Positions 22,095 through 35,580 of a DNA stretch of 64,000 nt are shown in pieces. Source of the DNA: Yamagishiella unicocca (taxonomy: Eukaryota > Chlorophyta > Chlorophyceae > Chlamydomonadales > Volvocaceae); NCBI GenBank assembly GCA_003116995.1, contig BDSL01000022.1, positions 186,001-250,000 of the forward strand, written 5' to 3'. The position numbers were made by a program, and so were the translations under genes. The notes beneath the pieces were generated by a model, which saw only the letters and a program-made list of their open reading frames with translations, did not search any database and was not told where the DNA came from. Each line of letters opens with the position of its first letter. Positions within the stretch are counted from its first letter, which is position 1.

Positions 22095-24600
22095 GCTGTC
22101 CTCACGCGCAGTGAACGGTCATGCGGTGTCCATGCCGCATTTTTGCGCATCGGGATAGGTGGGAGTTGCAGATTGAGGGCAGCATCGGACGTGGATTCGT
22201 AGCGGCCCGTGAGGCTTTGTGAGACTGTGTCTAGGAGAGCATCCAGCACCTAGGAGACAGGAGCGAAACAAAGGTAGTTACTTGCATAGGTAGTTGTACG
22301 GTTCACGGCGTGACGGGGGGGGGCAGCATAGACATGTGGGTTGGCGAGTGCGCGATGGTATGCGGGGGTCGGGCGGCAAGGGACCTCCGCTCGATGGATT
22401 GAATCCCATGCAAACCGCATCGGGCATTCACATGCCACAGCTTACAGGAGGAAGGTCTCGCGGCCCTCCCGAATTGACTCTGAGGGGTGTAATGTCCCCA
22501 CAAGTCTTTTCAACACGTTTTTTTCTTCCAGCACCTTTTTAATTCAACGTGCGCATTCGTGGTTATCCAGGGTCCTTGAAATCTGATTTGATCTGGATGC
22601 AAGGCGCCATTTGCACGTTCCCTTGCGACCGCTAAGCGCCCGCACCCACCTGGCGCCAGCAGCGCGCCAGCATGGGTCGTACAGTTTGTACAGAGCATTA
22701 TACAGGCCTGCGTCGGCCGAGTTGACATTGCTTACAATTGTGCCTGTGTGCCCCCCGGCAGCTGCACATGAACATCTCGTGTAATTTCTGGTCTCACCCT
22801 TCGGATCAGATGGCGCTACCGGGTCGATCGTTGTACCCGTCGCTTGCTCTCTGCGTTGGCGCCATCGCCTGGCATCGTCTTTCCCTCGCTCTGCTGCGCC
22901 TTAGTGCCCTTGTCCATGCGTGCCAACACCTATGCGTCCAAACCAACAGACCGCAATGGCCAACGAGTTTCCAGGGCCAACCAAAAGGCTGCAACGTTTC
23001 GCGGCAAAACGCGCGTCGCGGGCTGACGCGGAGCTATGGTACACCCACCCCTTGCGCCCTTGGCATAGCATAGTTCGTACAACGACGGAGATAGGGGCAC
23101 TAACACCATTCTTCCGCGCTCCGTGAGTGTTCCTCGCTAGGCTCAGGAATGTGACTCGGCAAACGTTCCCAGATTCGCTTACAGAACAGCCTAATGATGT
23201 CACAGGCACAGGGCGATAGGCCCTGTCTGCAAAAGCAACGTTGGGATGTAACCATTTCGTTTGACACCTGGTACTCCCATTGGATAGAGGTCCAATTGGG
23301 CGGAATCCTTGCATTCCCGCTACAGACGCCGCCTAGAATGTTCTGCTTCCCCTCCCTGTTTGGGGGCCATTCTTGCGGGCCAAACAAGCGCGTGCGTCTG
23401 GGGTGTAAGGCATACAACGTCAGGGTTTGTGCACCTGTACCATAAGGCTATTGTTGCCAAACCGTATCGAGGTTCGTGAGCCTATGGGCAAGGCCAGGCT
23501 TGAGTGCCGCTACACCTGAAAAACGTCGCTTCCAACTACCGGTATGGCAACCGTACTGCATCCTGGCCAAGAGGCTCTCCGGCCTTCCAGTAGGCTGAAG
23601 CTGAACATCATCGAGATTAAGGTTGCCATCTACAGCTAAGGCTTCGCCACCCAGCATCCGGGAAATTACCAGGCGAACTGGTTTTCCCCTAACCGTCCTG
23701 GACGGCAACCTGAGGCACTACCGGACAAAGAAACTAGCATAATTCAGCTCGGGGCGCGGGCAAGTTGTATGGCCATCTTGCATGTGAACTTCCCAGCACC
23801 GCGTTCGCACTGGACGAGCAAGGTGAGCATTCGACGGCATGGGCCGGGTACTCCATAGTAGAGCTCATATTTTCGCAGGCCCGCAAGCTTGCCATGTAGA
23901 GTAGAGAGAAACACAGATTCTGAACGCTGAGGTAACGAACGATTTCTTGTCAAGGGCAATTCACCCACGCCGCGGCCCTGCCAAAGATAACGTGGCCTCA
24001 AACTGGAACGGATATAGCTATAGCCCGTACCATTATCTTGACTTTTGAGTCTCAACTGCGATGGGCGTGTAGGCCAAAGTTGCGTATTTGCCGGAAAGGG
24101 CACTTGTGTCCTGGCTTTGTCGCTCCTCTAATGGAGCCATCCTGCAAAATTGGTCAGTCCGACAAGCTGCCAACGAAGGTCCGGAAAGCAGCTCAATTTG
24201 TTGCAGCGAGGGTAACCAGTCCTTACAACGGGCTCGTTCCGAGGGTGCTCCTGCACATATTTGCCTCAACAGCTCTATTGTACATTGTCATATGTGTACT
24301 GTACTCCATTGGACGCCCGCTGGGCAACGGCTCGACGCTGGCCGCGTTTGCAGTTGCAGCAATAATGCCAGCGCTTGCGTTGCCTAGAGCCATGACAGGT
24401 TAGTAACGTCTGTCTGTATGGGTTTCATCAGTCAGAAATCGCGCAGTTGAGGGGGCGCCCGGAACGTGTGCTTGCGGCGAGTGCACGTTCACTCGGGAGC
24501 TGCGCAGAAAGGGAATACACCAATTCGAAGGCGCCGCCGCCCTTAAGCCCCGAATGTGCGAGAGCCGTATTCATTACGGGGTGTGCGCCTGATTGGTACT
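22095..24600. other. Intergenic stretch, no recognised gene
   Basis: Composition is more balanced than in the genes. Frames are short and unsupported. The one point of note is 24085-24403 (plus), which has a hydrophobic segment (LLHIFASTALLYIVICVLYS) and ends at a strong donor-like CAG/GTTAGT at about 24400. It could be an upstream exon of the next gene or chance. Confidence 0.35.
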
Positions 24601-24624
24601 CCTGACCCCTAAACCCCCAACCGT

Positions 24625-27600
24625 CACAGTGTCTGGCTCGCATATCAAGCGCCAGCAGCAGCCGGTGCCAATCATGCAGCCGCAGCGGCAACACTCCGTG
24701 GACAGGCAGTTGACACATGCCGCTGAGGAGCGGGTGCCAGAAGCTGTACGGGCGATTTTGAAGCTGACGGCGATAGCGCGCGGCTGCGGTCGGGAGCGCG
24801 GCTGCTTGCCGCCAGCTATCGATTCTGGCATGTCGAACGGCCCAAAGCTTGCCACAACAGAAGGAGCTACAACTGCAGCTTCTTCTCAGGCCACCGCCGC
24901 CATTGCCATCGCAGCCCCGGCCGCTTTACCTACGGGGTCTGTTACCATCCACCCGAATCCGAAGACCAGCCTCGCTTACCCCCACAAGCGCGGCGGTGGG
25001 GCTGACGTGTGCGCCGCCTCACAGGCCGCTACCGCGACCTCGAGGCACGGGCCGGATTCCGGATCCGTGCCAGCCGCCACGTTCACTGCAAACGGGCCGA
25101 TGGGTTCCTTCACCATCTCCTCCACCGGGTCCAAAGGCACACCGCGGTCAATCAAGGTGTCGGCAGCCTCCTCCAGGAGCTCGGGTTCTTACTCGGGCGG
25201 CAGCAGCAGCCTCAAGGCGCCCGTGGGGCTCAGCCGCTGCACCATTGTTGAGGACGCGCCCTTCCCGCCCCCGAACACGCAGGTATCGGCGTGGTCGTAC
25301 CACTTAAGGCGTTACCGTGCCACTTAAGGGGTGGCCTTATCACCTAGGGTTAATTTGATGTGAATGGGAGCACATGCGGAGGACATGAGGGGATGGGTAC
25401 TTGGGATTTTTAGATCTGTTGCGTGTCGCGTGCTGATCCCCTGAGTGCACGTCAGCCGGCGGCTACGGTATGTTGCCCGTGTGGCCTCCGCCTTGCCGCG
25501 GACTGGTGTGCTCTCGTGGGGAAGCTTCGAGGAAGACCCATGGACTCGTGGGGGCGGAGGGTGGTTGCCCTGCTAAGTGAAAGTGAATGGCTTTCAAGGG
25601 AAGGGCGGAAGGCCGGTGCCCGGCTATGGCTGGCCAAGTCCACTGCTCCTGCCGTGACTACCCCTCTACTGGTTGGCTGAGTGGTGTGGTCGTTTTAGCA
25701 ACTACACATTCCTCCACCATTGAACGCGCCCAGACGGTACCGATATCCCCTAACACCGGCGGCGGTCATCGTCACTCCCACCGCCCAGCCGAGGCCTCAT
25801 GCCAACGCGTGCCTGCCTGCGTGGCCTGCTCCGCCAGGTGGTGATGGAGCTGCACGAAAGGACGCTCCGTCTGGGCAGCCGGCGGCTGCGCTACCGCGGC
25901 TACCGGCCCGCGGACCGCACCCTGCCGTGGCCGCCGCCTCCAATGCCTGGATCCTGGGGTGGCGGCGCCGGCGCCGACGACGCCACCGGTCCCCACGCCT
26001 CGCCGTACGCATTCCCGCAACACCATCACTCGCAGCATTTCCGCGCGCCCGGTTCCGCGCTGGCGAACCACGACGCCCTCAACTACTCCAGGGCGGCCGC
26101 GCTGCCGGCAGCGGCCGCGCAGGCCGCCGGTTCTCCGCACCACCACCTCAGCCTCAGCATCAAGGTTCCCTGGGCCCAGCCGTCCGCGCTGCCGGCCCAT
26201 GGCGGAGGACTGCTGGAGTCGCTCAACGAGGCCCTGTCCAACGGTTCCGGTTACATGGTGGTTGGCGCTGCGGTGCGCCCCGGCTGCATCCTGTTGCAGG
26301 TCGACCTGCTGGCCACCAGCGCACCCGGCACCAGCGCACCCGGCGCCAGCTTGCTGCGTAGCTTCGAAGTGGCGGCCGGGGAGGGGGCGAAGGGGCCCGA
26401 CGGCCGCGGTGGCAGCCAAGGCAGAGGCGGCGGCGGCGGTGACGCGCTGGCGGCGCAGCTGGCGCGGCAGGTGAGCACTCTGGCGCCGCCGCCGCCGTCG
26501 GACGGGAGTGAGGTGCTCATCAGCCTCGGCGGGCGCCTGTCGTACGCCCTGTCGTACGACGACCCCACTGCGGAGTGGACCGCCACAGCGCTGGGCGGGG
26601 CTGCTGGCGGTGGCGGCGGCGACCGCACTGAAGGCCCGGCGGCGCTCTTGTGGCGCTTGGGCGGTCAGCGCGGCGTGCGGCTCTGGTCCGCCCTCCCTGC
26701 AGTCGTCGTCCCCGCGGCTGCGGCTGTGGGAGCGGACTGGGGCGGCTGCGAGGAGGTGGCGCCTCCGTCGCTGCCCCTGGTTCTGACGCTGCAGGTGGAG
26801 GTGGCGGACGACGCGGCTGCAGTGCTGCTGGCGGAGCAGCTGGCGCCGCTGCTGCTGGTGACCCAGCAGGAGGCGGAGGACCACGCGGGATTGGAGGGCT
26901 GGCAGCTGGTGGCGAACTGCCTGGGGCGGAGCCTGCCGGTGTCGGTGCTGCAGGTACGGCGGGGTCACGCTTATGTACAGGAGGAATTTGCGATTAACCA
27001 GCCAAAAATCTAAAACTAACCTTAGACCGGTCTTTACTGAACAAGCAGTTTTACGTTCTCATCCAGTACCAGCCGTAAACGGGTCTTCTCCGGGCGCAGC
27101 GCGCGAAGCCGCGAATGATTTTCCGGGGGGGGGGGCCTCGCGGCATTTACAGACAGTACTATCTTTGGGGACGCGGACGCGTCAGCCGTACGTGTGCGGC
27201 TCTCCTGGTGAGCGTACCGGAGCTTACAGGAGGGGAGGGGCACAGCTCTTGCCTGCGATGCAGCTGAGCGTGTTGTGGGCTGAAGTCCGGAGGGGTAGAG
27301 AACCCCTGTTCGACCGTCCTCCTCCTGCCTGCTCCCGTTGTCTCCCTAACGGGACCCAAGGTGGCGAGTGAGTAATCATTGGTTCATGTCCAACTTCCCA
27401 CATTGGCTCTACAGGTCGTCGCTGCCGGTCGGGGCAGCGGTAACGCTGGCGGCGGCGGCGCATTGATGACGGGCTCTGGGTGGCACTGCACCGAAGCCGC
27501 GGCTGTCGCGACCGTAAGCGTCAAGATCGCTGTCGGCGGCAGCCGAGAGGCGCTGGAGGCGGTGTGCTGCCGCCTGGCGGTGCTGTCCCTGGAGCTTTGG

Positions 27601-30600
27601 TACGGCATGCAGGAGGTGGCCCAGGTGCCCGTCATGATGGTACACGATTCCATAGCGCTGCCGCCGCAGCTACGTCCGCCAGGGCGCCCCACGCCCACCA
27701 GCCCCAGCGGCGCAACGGACGGCACCACCATCACAACCGCCACCGCCGTCGCCGCCACCACCACCGCCGCCGCCGCCGCGTCGTCGGCGGGAGCTCTCGC
27801 GGGGGGCCGTGTTGTTGGACGTGCGTTTGATGCTGGTGGCGCCGCCGCTGGTGGCGCCGCCGCCGCTGACGTCGTCGCTGCGGAGCTGTGCGGCCTGGCG
27901 GTTGCGGCGGTGGCCGGGGCGGAGGACGACCAGTGCGCACGACAGCTGTTCGCCGATCTAGGCACGCTGGAGCTCTATGTCGCGTCGCAGTGCAAGGGCA
28001 CGGCGGCGCCGAGGGAGGAGCCAGCAAGCGACGGCGGCGACGCCGCTGCGGCGTCCGTGACCGGGCGGCAGCCCCCGTCGCGGCCGCTGTCTTGGTCTTT
28101 TGGAGGAGCCGGTCCTGACGAGCGGCAGGAGCCGCTGGAGGAGGAGGCAGCAGAGGGGGAGATGGAGGGGGGGGTGTCGCCCGCCCCGCTGTTACTGCCG
28201 GGCAGTCTGGACCTGTCGCAGCAGCTGCAGCAGCTGCTCTCGCAAGCCGACCTCCAGCAGCGGCAGACGATGATCCTGACCGGCGCCAACCTGCTGTCGT
28301 ACACCGTGCTTCGCGCCATGCCGTACACCGCGAATGCCGTACGCGAGGGTCTGGCGTCGCTGGGCTGCGGTCTCGCGGAGGCGGACGAGCTGTCTGCCAC
28401 CGCCGCCGGCGGCACCGAGGACGGCGTCGTTGACGGCGACGACCACGAGTACGACGACCACAACGGCGACGGCGAGGCTGACGTCACGTGCCTGCGCCCC
28501 TCCGCGAGCTGGGACGACGCGGACTTGGACGACCCCAGCGAGGCCGGGCTGCCGATGGTGCACCTCGCCGTGCTGTCCGGCAACCTGCGCATGGTCCACT
28601 TGGTGCTGGCCTGGGCTGCGGAGGAGGGACTGGGGCCGGCCTGGGTGCTGCGGCGGCACCGGGGGAGCTCGCCGCTGCAGGTGGCGGCAGCAGCGGCCGA
28701 GGACAGCGGCTCGGGCGGCGCCGGGGTGGCCGTGCACGCGGCCTACCTGGCGCAGGTGGCGCTGCTGCTGCCGCGGGAGCCGCGGGATGACTCATGCAGC
28801 GACCAGTCCGCGGCGACCGAGGCGGCGGAGCCGCAGCAGGAGCTGCTGCCGCCGCCGCTGCCGCCGCTGCGGCGGCCGCCGCGTCCGGAAGGCAGCGCTG
28901 ACGGCGGCGCCCCAACGGACGCGGCCGAGGCACCGCCGGCGGCGGCGCGGGGCCCTGGGCCCGAGTCGGCCGGCGGCGGCTTCTGCATCAGCAGATGGAA
29001 CGTCTCCACCGGAGTCGCAGCGTACCGAGGCTCCGGAACCACCTCCACGCCCACCACACCGCCTCCTGGAGCGGAGCCCAAGCTCAGTTACACCCGTACG
29101 ACGTCCCCTGCCAGTACGGACGCTACCGCCGCCGCCGTCACCACGCCGCGGTCTCGGCCGCCGTCCCGCCGCCACCCCCTGCTCGTCTACCTGCTCGGCG
29201 ACGCCGACCCCGCCGTGGAGGCGAGCTTCCGCCGCTTCGTGCTGCCGTACGACGCCCAGGTGGCGGCCTATTGGGCGCCGCTGATGTGCTTCCTGCTGGC
29301 CTCAGCGCTGCTGCGGCGGCTGCGAGGCCAGGCCGACCCCGCCGAGACACCGGTGTCCCTGCTGTTCGCCTGGCCGTACGTGGCGCTGGTGGCGGGCCTG
29401 GTGCTGTGCCCGTGAGTTGCGGCGATGTCCTCTCGAGGGGCCGGGGAAGAAACTCGTGGTGTCCTGCGGGGGCGAGAGGGTATGAACCAGGGGGCAGGGC
29501 GCACGGCTGGCATCGGCGAGGCCTACCAACTTATCCTGCCGCAGCCCCAACACCTCACCAGCCGCCGCCGCCTCGCCTTGCGCTTGCCTCTCTCAACGCC
29601 TGCCCTCAACCAGCGGCCATGGCCGCGTGCCTGTCCCTCTTCACTCCCCCGCTGCCCCGTCTTTGCGGCTGCTTCAACCTACTGCGCAATGCCCAAACCT
29701 CCAAGCGCACTTCGCCTCCCACCCTTAACTCCGCGCCGTACCTAAGGGGCCCCCTCCCCGCCTCTGCCCCCCTTGCCCCGCTGCCCGCCTCAGATCTGCA
29801 GTGCAGCGCAACCTTCCCACCTGGTGGCTGCTGTGCGGCTTGGCGCGCCTGTCCATCAAGCCCCTCTGCGCCGCCGGGCTGCTAGCCATGCCGGGCTCCA
29901 TGCTGGCGTACACCCGCCGCGGGGTGACGCTGGTGACGGACACGATGCTGCCGGGGCTGTGCGAGCGGGTGAGCCGGGCCAGGCGGGCCTGGGGCTCGTC
30001 CCTTAGTGTTGCGGGGCGGGTGGGCAGGCGGGCCTGGGTTCGTCCCAGACCCGATTACGCGTGCGCCTACGTAGGCCTCAGACGGCAGGTGTGGTGAAGT
30101 ACGGCTAAGCGGCACGGTGTGAGGCAGTCCTAGCGCAGATCGCGTGCCTTTGCCTTCCACAAAGGCACGTAAAGTGCGCGCAAGCGGTGCGACCCGGCAT
30201 CCTGCTTCCTCTGCCCGCAACCGCTGTCCCCTAGCCACCGTCACCAACACCCCTCATTCCCCCGTTCCTCGTCCAGGTTCCCGGCCTCCCGGGCCTGGCC
30301 ATCCGCCTGCTGGACATGGCCGCGCACGTTTGGTTCCTGCTCGACAACGACCTAGCGGCCACCCCCGCAGCCGCCGTGTTGCACGCCCTCATGCGCGCGG
30401 GCATATTCCTGGGCTGTTCGCTGGCGGTGGAGCTGCGCCACCGCGCCCGCTTCGAGGCAGCAGCCGCTGCGGCAGCCGCTGCCGCCGCCGCAGGAGGTGC
30501 AGCAGGCATGCGCCACGAGTCGCACGGGACCCGGACGGGGCCCGTTGCGACGGCGATTGGGAGCGTGAAACGCAGCGGCGGCAACCAGTTCCAACCCGTG

Positions 30601-30654
30601 GACAAGGCGTCTCTTGTACAGGCGGAGGAGGAGGTCATGGCGGCAGCGTGGTGA
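24625..30654 (+). CDS. Ankyrin-containing membrane protein resembling the C-terminal part of SBP/SPL proteins
   Basis: Segments inferred: about 24625-25282, about 25790-26953, 27415-29411, 29794-29968 and 30277-30654 (stop TGA). The last four join with matching phases (0, 2, 0); the join from 25282 is unresolved. The first segment is Ser/Thr/Ala-rich and disordered. The second contains ESLNEALSNGSGYMVVGAAV followed by RPGCILLQVDLL, resembling the G-Y-x-RPGC block after the DNA-binding domain of plant and algal SBP (SQUAMOSA-promoter-binding) proteins such as CRR1. The third has ankyrin-like units (PMVHLAVLSGNLRMVHLVLA, SSPLQVAAAAA) and a hydrophobic stretch near YWAPLMCFLLASALLRRL and WPYVALVAGLVL. 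The last two add hydrophobic segments (WWLLCGLARLSIKPLCAAGL, VWFLLDNDLAA), suggesting several membrane passes. No Cys/His SBP zinc finger is visible, so DNA binding cannot be claimed. The start may be the ATG near 24830 (MSNGPK) or lie upstream. Confidence 0.5.
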
Positions 30655-30879
30655 GGAGGACGGGGGTACGAGTCAGGTGGGATATGGAGTCAGTTGGCGG
30701 GAGCGTTTGATGTCAAGTGTATTTGGCCCAGTGGTGCAACGGCAGGTGGACGGTAGGTGGTTGCAGCCGGCCATGTTTCCAAAGCCCGGGTGTGAAAGGG
30801 TGGCGTGTTTGGTCTGGGGGAGGCGGCGGAGGAAGGGTAAGCGCAGGGCCCACATGGTAGGGAAGCAAGGGGTGCGCTA

Positions 30880-30985
30880 CCAATACACGTACACGTACCA
30901 GGGCACGTACACGTACCAGGGCACGTACACCTACCAGGACGTACCAGGGCACGTACACCTACCAGGACGTACACGTACCAGGACT
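30880..30985 (+). repeat. 18-bp GTACACGTACCAGGGCAC tandem repeat
   Basis: Several perfect and variant copies, some with CACCTACCAGGACGTAC. It lies just past the stop of the preceding gene, perhaps in its 3' UTR or intergenic. Confidence 0.8.
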
Positions 30986-31512
30986 GGCTGGTGTTTCCTA
31001 GGTTGCGTTCGTATGCGCTACGAAACGGATTGCGTCATACATATCGATCTCAACGCGCAGCATGTTGTTTGCTGACATGCAAGCAAGGGCGTGACCAGCA
31101 TTGCCCGCGGGAGCACGCTGGAGTGGCGGCTGTGGCGCCGAGGGCCGCTGAAGGGCGAGGCGGAGCGGCGCGTTGGCATGCTGGCTAGGGCCGCGGGCTC
31201 AGGCCGGTTCGTCGCGTTTCTTTTTGACTCCACCACCCCAAGGCAGCTGTGTATTACCGAACGATAGCGAAGGGATTGCTGAACGTGTGGTTGCAACACC
31301 AGAATGAACGTCTTGCATGTGCGAGCACTAACGACGACGTAATTGAAGGCCTTCGCGACGGGTGGTATTGCGGAGGGCGATTAAGTAGTCGGAAAGACGC
31401 CTTTTTATGCGTAAAGTGGAATTTGGTCAGGTTCCAGGGCGGCCCAATATTGGATGCCTGCCGGTCACCTAAATGTCCGTCACAGGGGCGTACGACTTAA
31501 GAACCCTAGATC

Positions 31513-31568
31513 TCAATCCGGCAGGTTTCCGGGGCACTGCTCAATCCGGCAGGTTTCCCGGGGTACTG
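31513..31568 (+). repeat. 28-bp direct duplication
   Basis: Two adjacent copies of a unit beginning TCAATCCGGCAGGTTTCC, at 31513 and 31541. Confidence 0.8.
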
Positions 31569-32823
31569 CAACGCGCTGTCGCACATCAGTTTGACCGGTG
31601 GATGTGGCGCCACCGGAGGTCGCATGACAATGTTTGGATCAATAAGATACGGAAAGGTCATGAAACGCAGTCAACGGGGGGCTGCCGCCCTCAAATTTGA
31701 ATCATCATCGTCTACACCTCACCACCAAATCCACCAGGAGCTGGTGGTCATTTCGTACTGGCCGCACGCCGCTCCTGCCTAGCTAGCGACGCTGCATGCA
31801 GAGTGTTTGTCCAGGGAGGGTACATCTCGGGACGTACGATGCCGGGGCTTGTCGTCTCATACAATCTCATACATAGCCGCGCTGCGACGGGAGGCGCCTG
31901 CGCACACCGGCGGGCCCCGTCCTGCTTTTTACGCAGGCCCCGGATTCTGCGACGCTGCGCCGTGCAGGGGAACTTCGTTTTTGCCTCTTTAGGAGCGTAC
32001 CGTACAATTGGTTGGAGTGGGCAGTGTAGGGAATTTAAGAGCCGGTTGCGCGCAGCGTCGCTGCTTGCTTATGTTTTTTTCTGTCGGGGCTTCGGAGGTG
32101 CCTTGGAAGGCCGGTTGGTTGGTTGGTTGGTCCGAGCTTGGCTATCAGCGCTGTTCGACGCGATGATGACGCAGAGGTAGCAGGTTGGATTCTTTTGGCC
32201 TGTGTTCCGTATCAAATGCCCGGTGGATGTGGCGGTGCCGCAGCCCGGGCCGCGAGAGCTCCGTGCCGCTCGCGGATTGTGGTTTTGTAGGTTTTCTCTG
32301 AGGCAAAGGCTCGAAGCCCACCTCTGCACGCGAGAACGGTAGCGTCCTCAGTGGGTTGTTTACTGGTAGACGCAGCGGTGGCCGCGGCGTTGGGCCTGGA
32401 AGACGTAGGACCGTGGGAATTCAAGACATATGTATCGCGACGCTGAGTGGTTGTGTAGCGGCGCGGGAGGCCACGGTCTGAAGGATTTCTGTAGCTTGCT
32501 GTCCAGGTCATATTAGTGCTGGGGCGTCGGCGATTCGCGCTGTACGGGACGTCGTATGACCCCTGGTGACGGCAGCGTCTTCTGCGTTTGGGGTTCATCG
32601 CGTTGTTGCGCTTGCCGATCCAGGAAAAGGACATTTCAACAACTGGTGCTTGATCTGCCGTGGTCGATATAAGGATGCGTGGTATAAGGGACGCACGGAT
32701 GAGTACATTGTATTTGCGTGGTTCTGCAGCCGCAAGAGATCAGGCGGCTTCGTTACAATGTGTTTGGTTATGGTTATTGCTCATTACTGCCGTATCGCGT
32801 TACAGCAGAAGAAGGGGTCGAAT

Positions 32824-32881
32824 GGCCAGCACTCAGATCCCAGCCACTCGGTGTAGAGGCCAGCACTCAGATCCCAGCCAC
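32824..32881 (+). repeat. 24-bp direct duplication with 10-bp spacer
   Basis: GGCCAGCACTCAGATCCCAG plus four further bases occurs at 32824-32847 and again at 32858-32881, with no mismatch. Confidence 0.8.
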
Positions 32882-35217
32882 CCCTTCGGAGACACAAAAT
32901 CCAGAAAATAATAGAAAGACGCACGCCCCTGACACCCACCCATATTGAGATTGCACTAGTGGCCGACAGTGATGACAGTCACCACATTGCACCCCGCGCC
33001 TAAACACACGGCAAACACGCCCTGTAAGGCAACAAGAAAAGAACGCCCCGCAAGGCGGCGAAACCACCCAAACCGAACGGGACCCCGCACGGCGCCAGGG
33101 GCGCCCCGTATTGAGACCGGAGCGGCGCCCCCGACGTCGAGTGCAGCAGAGCCGAGCACACGGCCGCTACCCAGGGGAGGAGGGTGGGAAGGTTAGAGGC
33201 CGCCGTCCCGGCAGAGGGACACGGCTCTTTGGTACTATCAGCACAACGGCAGATACTGAGAACACGCAGGCGCGCAACCTAAGCAGCAGCCAGCCACCAG
33301 TCGCCGTACCAGTCGTCGTACCCGCACCCTGCGCTGGACACCTGCACGCCACGGCAGTCTATTCGCAATAAACAGCCTTATCTCATTCATACTTCACTCG
33401 ATAAGCCATGTCTTGTCAGCGCTGTGCCCCGCAGTTGATGCTCGCATGGGTACGATGATTTTAACGGGCGAACGCGGCGTGCCTTTCGCGCGGAATGGTG
33501 TCTCGGCGGGCTGTTTCGTTTGACGAGGCTCGGACTTGCCGTACAATCTGTCGCCCGTACAGTATGCACGAACAGCGCGTACGGGAGGTCACTCTGCCCG
33601 ACGTGTATGCAGCCTGTGATTGCCCATGCACGCCACCCAATATGCCATAGCCCATCATCTTCTTGGTCGTGTTTTGGCTTGTAATAAGGCAACCTTGGTG
33701 TGTTCTGTTCTGTGAGCGAAGGCATCCGTCCCCATGCTGAAGCTGATGGGTCACATGCAGTTGAAATGAATAGTGCTCTTCCAAATGTGTGTGTGAAGCA
33801 CCTCATTTGCAATCCCTCGGCGTGCCCGGGCGAGCTGGCAGGCTTGTACGGTCGCATGTGCAAGGCCCAGGGATGATGACTTGCGCCCAAGCTGCTTGGT
33901 CTTACTGGGTATCGTCGCTGGGGATTCTTTACAATGTGAGGATAATTTACAAGTTGCCGTCTTGACCTCGTAGCTCTTATTCGTAAGCTTGATTCAAAAG
34001 TCGTCAGGCGGGCTTGGGTAGGTTTCCAAATTTAAATGCAAGGCGAGAAGGTCATCAGTCGCAGTGTCAGTTCGGTTGCTTGTTGGGTCATCAGGTCCAC
34101 CCGCCTCTGTCTTACTGCTCGGACGCCGGGGGCACACCCGCCTGGTGGCGGCTTCGTATCCGCGCCCGCTGCACCGGTGGGGCCCGGGACCCTGCTGGCC
34201 TGGTGAGGGCCTTGCTTACACGAACTTGTAACTAGGGGCCCTTTGAACTCCGAAGCTAGCATTTGGAAGCCTCCACGGAATTAAGATGTACCGGTATGTG
34301 GATGTTGCATATACCTACGCAGGGGCCTGCACTACCAGTAGACCCTGACAGTCGTATGGCGTCCAGGTTGACCGTGACCGCCTGCAGCGACTGAAACTCT
34401 CGCCAGCGCCGCCTGTCGCGTCATTTCACCGTCATCGACAAAGTACTGTCCAAGCCATCATTAGTCATTAGCGCGTTAGTTCTACTTCGTTTGGGTTGTA
34501 GTAGGTCCCTGTGCCGCGTCGCGGTACGGGTGTGATCGTAGCGCGATCGTTTCCTACCTTCCACTTGGCGGGAACAGAGTGTCGCACAAACAGCCGCGCG
34601 GTGGGTGTTTTCAGCCCGATTATCAGCGGGGCTGTGTCTGTTGTCTACCTGGTATGATAGAAACGACGTTCTGTGCAGTCGGAGTGTGTAGTTCGTGGTT
34701 TCTTTGGACGAGTTTTCGTATGTTGGTGAGAGTAGGGCCCTATGTGTCGAACTTTTGTCACGTGTGTTTGTGCTATTTAAAGGCCGAAAGCTGGTATTAA
34801 AGGCCGAAAGCTTTTTCGGCTCTAGACTGTGCACTGTAAAGTCTTGAGCTAGACAACAAGCCCCGTGCGAGACTCCTGGAGTCGCATGAGAAAGTTCACC
34901 CGCAGCACTCTCGCATCGAAATCGAATCGCTGCGCTGGAGCCCGCTGAGAGGTAGGGGGTCGCGGCCTTGCTTCTCAACTCGTTCCCAGTAGCGCCTGGC
35001 CAGTAGTCTTGTCGGCAGCCGGGGATCGTATCGCCACAGGCGCACACGGAGTGCCTCTGTGGTAGGTAGTCCGCCTGTTGCCGGTGGACCGCAGGTCAAG
35101 CGAGCCACGTCCGCCACCGCGGGCAGTCTCGACAGACTTGCTGCCCGTAAATCACCCAAGCCGAAAAGCGAGTAAGTGTCCTGTGGGGGTACGGACTTGC
35201 GGACGCGCAAGCCCGTT

Positions 35218-35580
35218 GCGTTTTTGAGTTCAGTGCTGTTGGTTAAAGTTCATTACAGGTTGGTCACGCCAGCCTTGGTCGCGTCACGCGCGATCGGAAA
35301 GCACGGCGAGTCCCGCTCTGCCGGCAATCGGAATAGTTGGACTGGTCACACCAGCCCCAGGCCGTGTCACGCACGACCGCTGCGTTTTCGATAGGATTGC
35401 GTTTTTGAGTTCATCGCTGTTTGTGAAAGTTCATTGCAGGTTGGTCACGCCAGCCTGGGTCGCGTCACGCGCGATCGGAAAGCACGGCGAGTCCCGCTCT
35501 GCCGGCAATTGGAATAGTTGCGGGATTGGTCACGCCAGCCCCAGGCCGTGTCACGCACGACCTCTCTGTTTCCGATAGAT
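35218..35580 (+). repeat. 181-bp tandem duplication (leader of a retroelement-like unit)
   Basis: Two head-to-tail copies, 35218-35398 and 35399-35580, start with GCGTTTTTGAGTTCA. They share GGTTGGTCACGCCAGCC and GCGATCGGAAAGCACGGCGA with few differences. A third partial, more diverged unit (GATTGGTTACGCCAGTCC) follows to about 35630. The repeats precede two ORFs of retroelement type. Confidence 0.85.

Larger units (their letters stand above)
31000..35200. other. Gene-poor, repeat-rich stretch
   Basis: No family motif is seen in any frame. Small duplications occur at 31513-31568 and 32824-32881. A (TTGG)n run lies near 32112-32130. The segment from about 32940 to 33390 ends with an AATAAA-like motif and could be a solo LTR or UTR-like remnant, but I found no second copy or clear ends. 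Confidence 0.35.

Noticed and set aside
25772..26968. 398-codon minus-strand frame
   Set aside because: Arg/Gln/His-rich shadow of the plus-strand exon with the RPGC block.
28334..29284. 316-codon plus frame rich in Arg and Pro
   Set aside because: Out-of-frame shadow of the ankyrin-containing exon.
32940..33390. Solo LTR ending near an AATAAA-like motif
   Set aside because: I found no second copy, no clear TG...CA ends and no target duplication.
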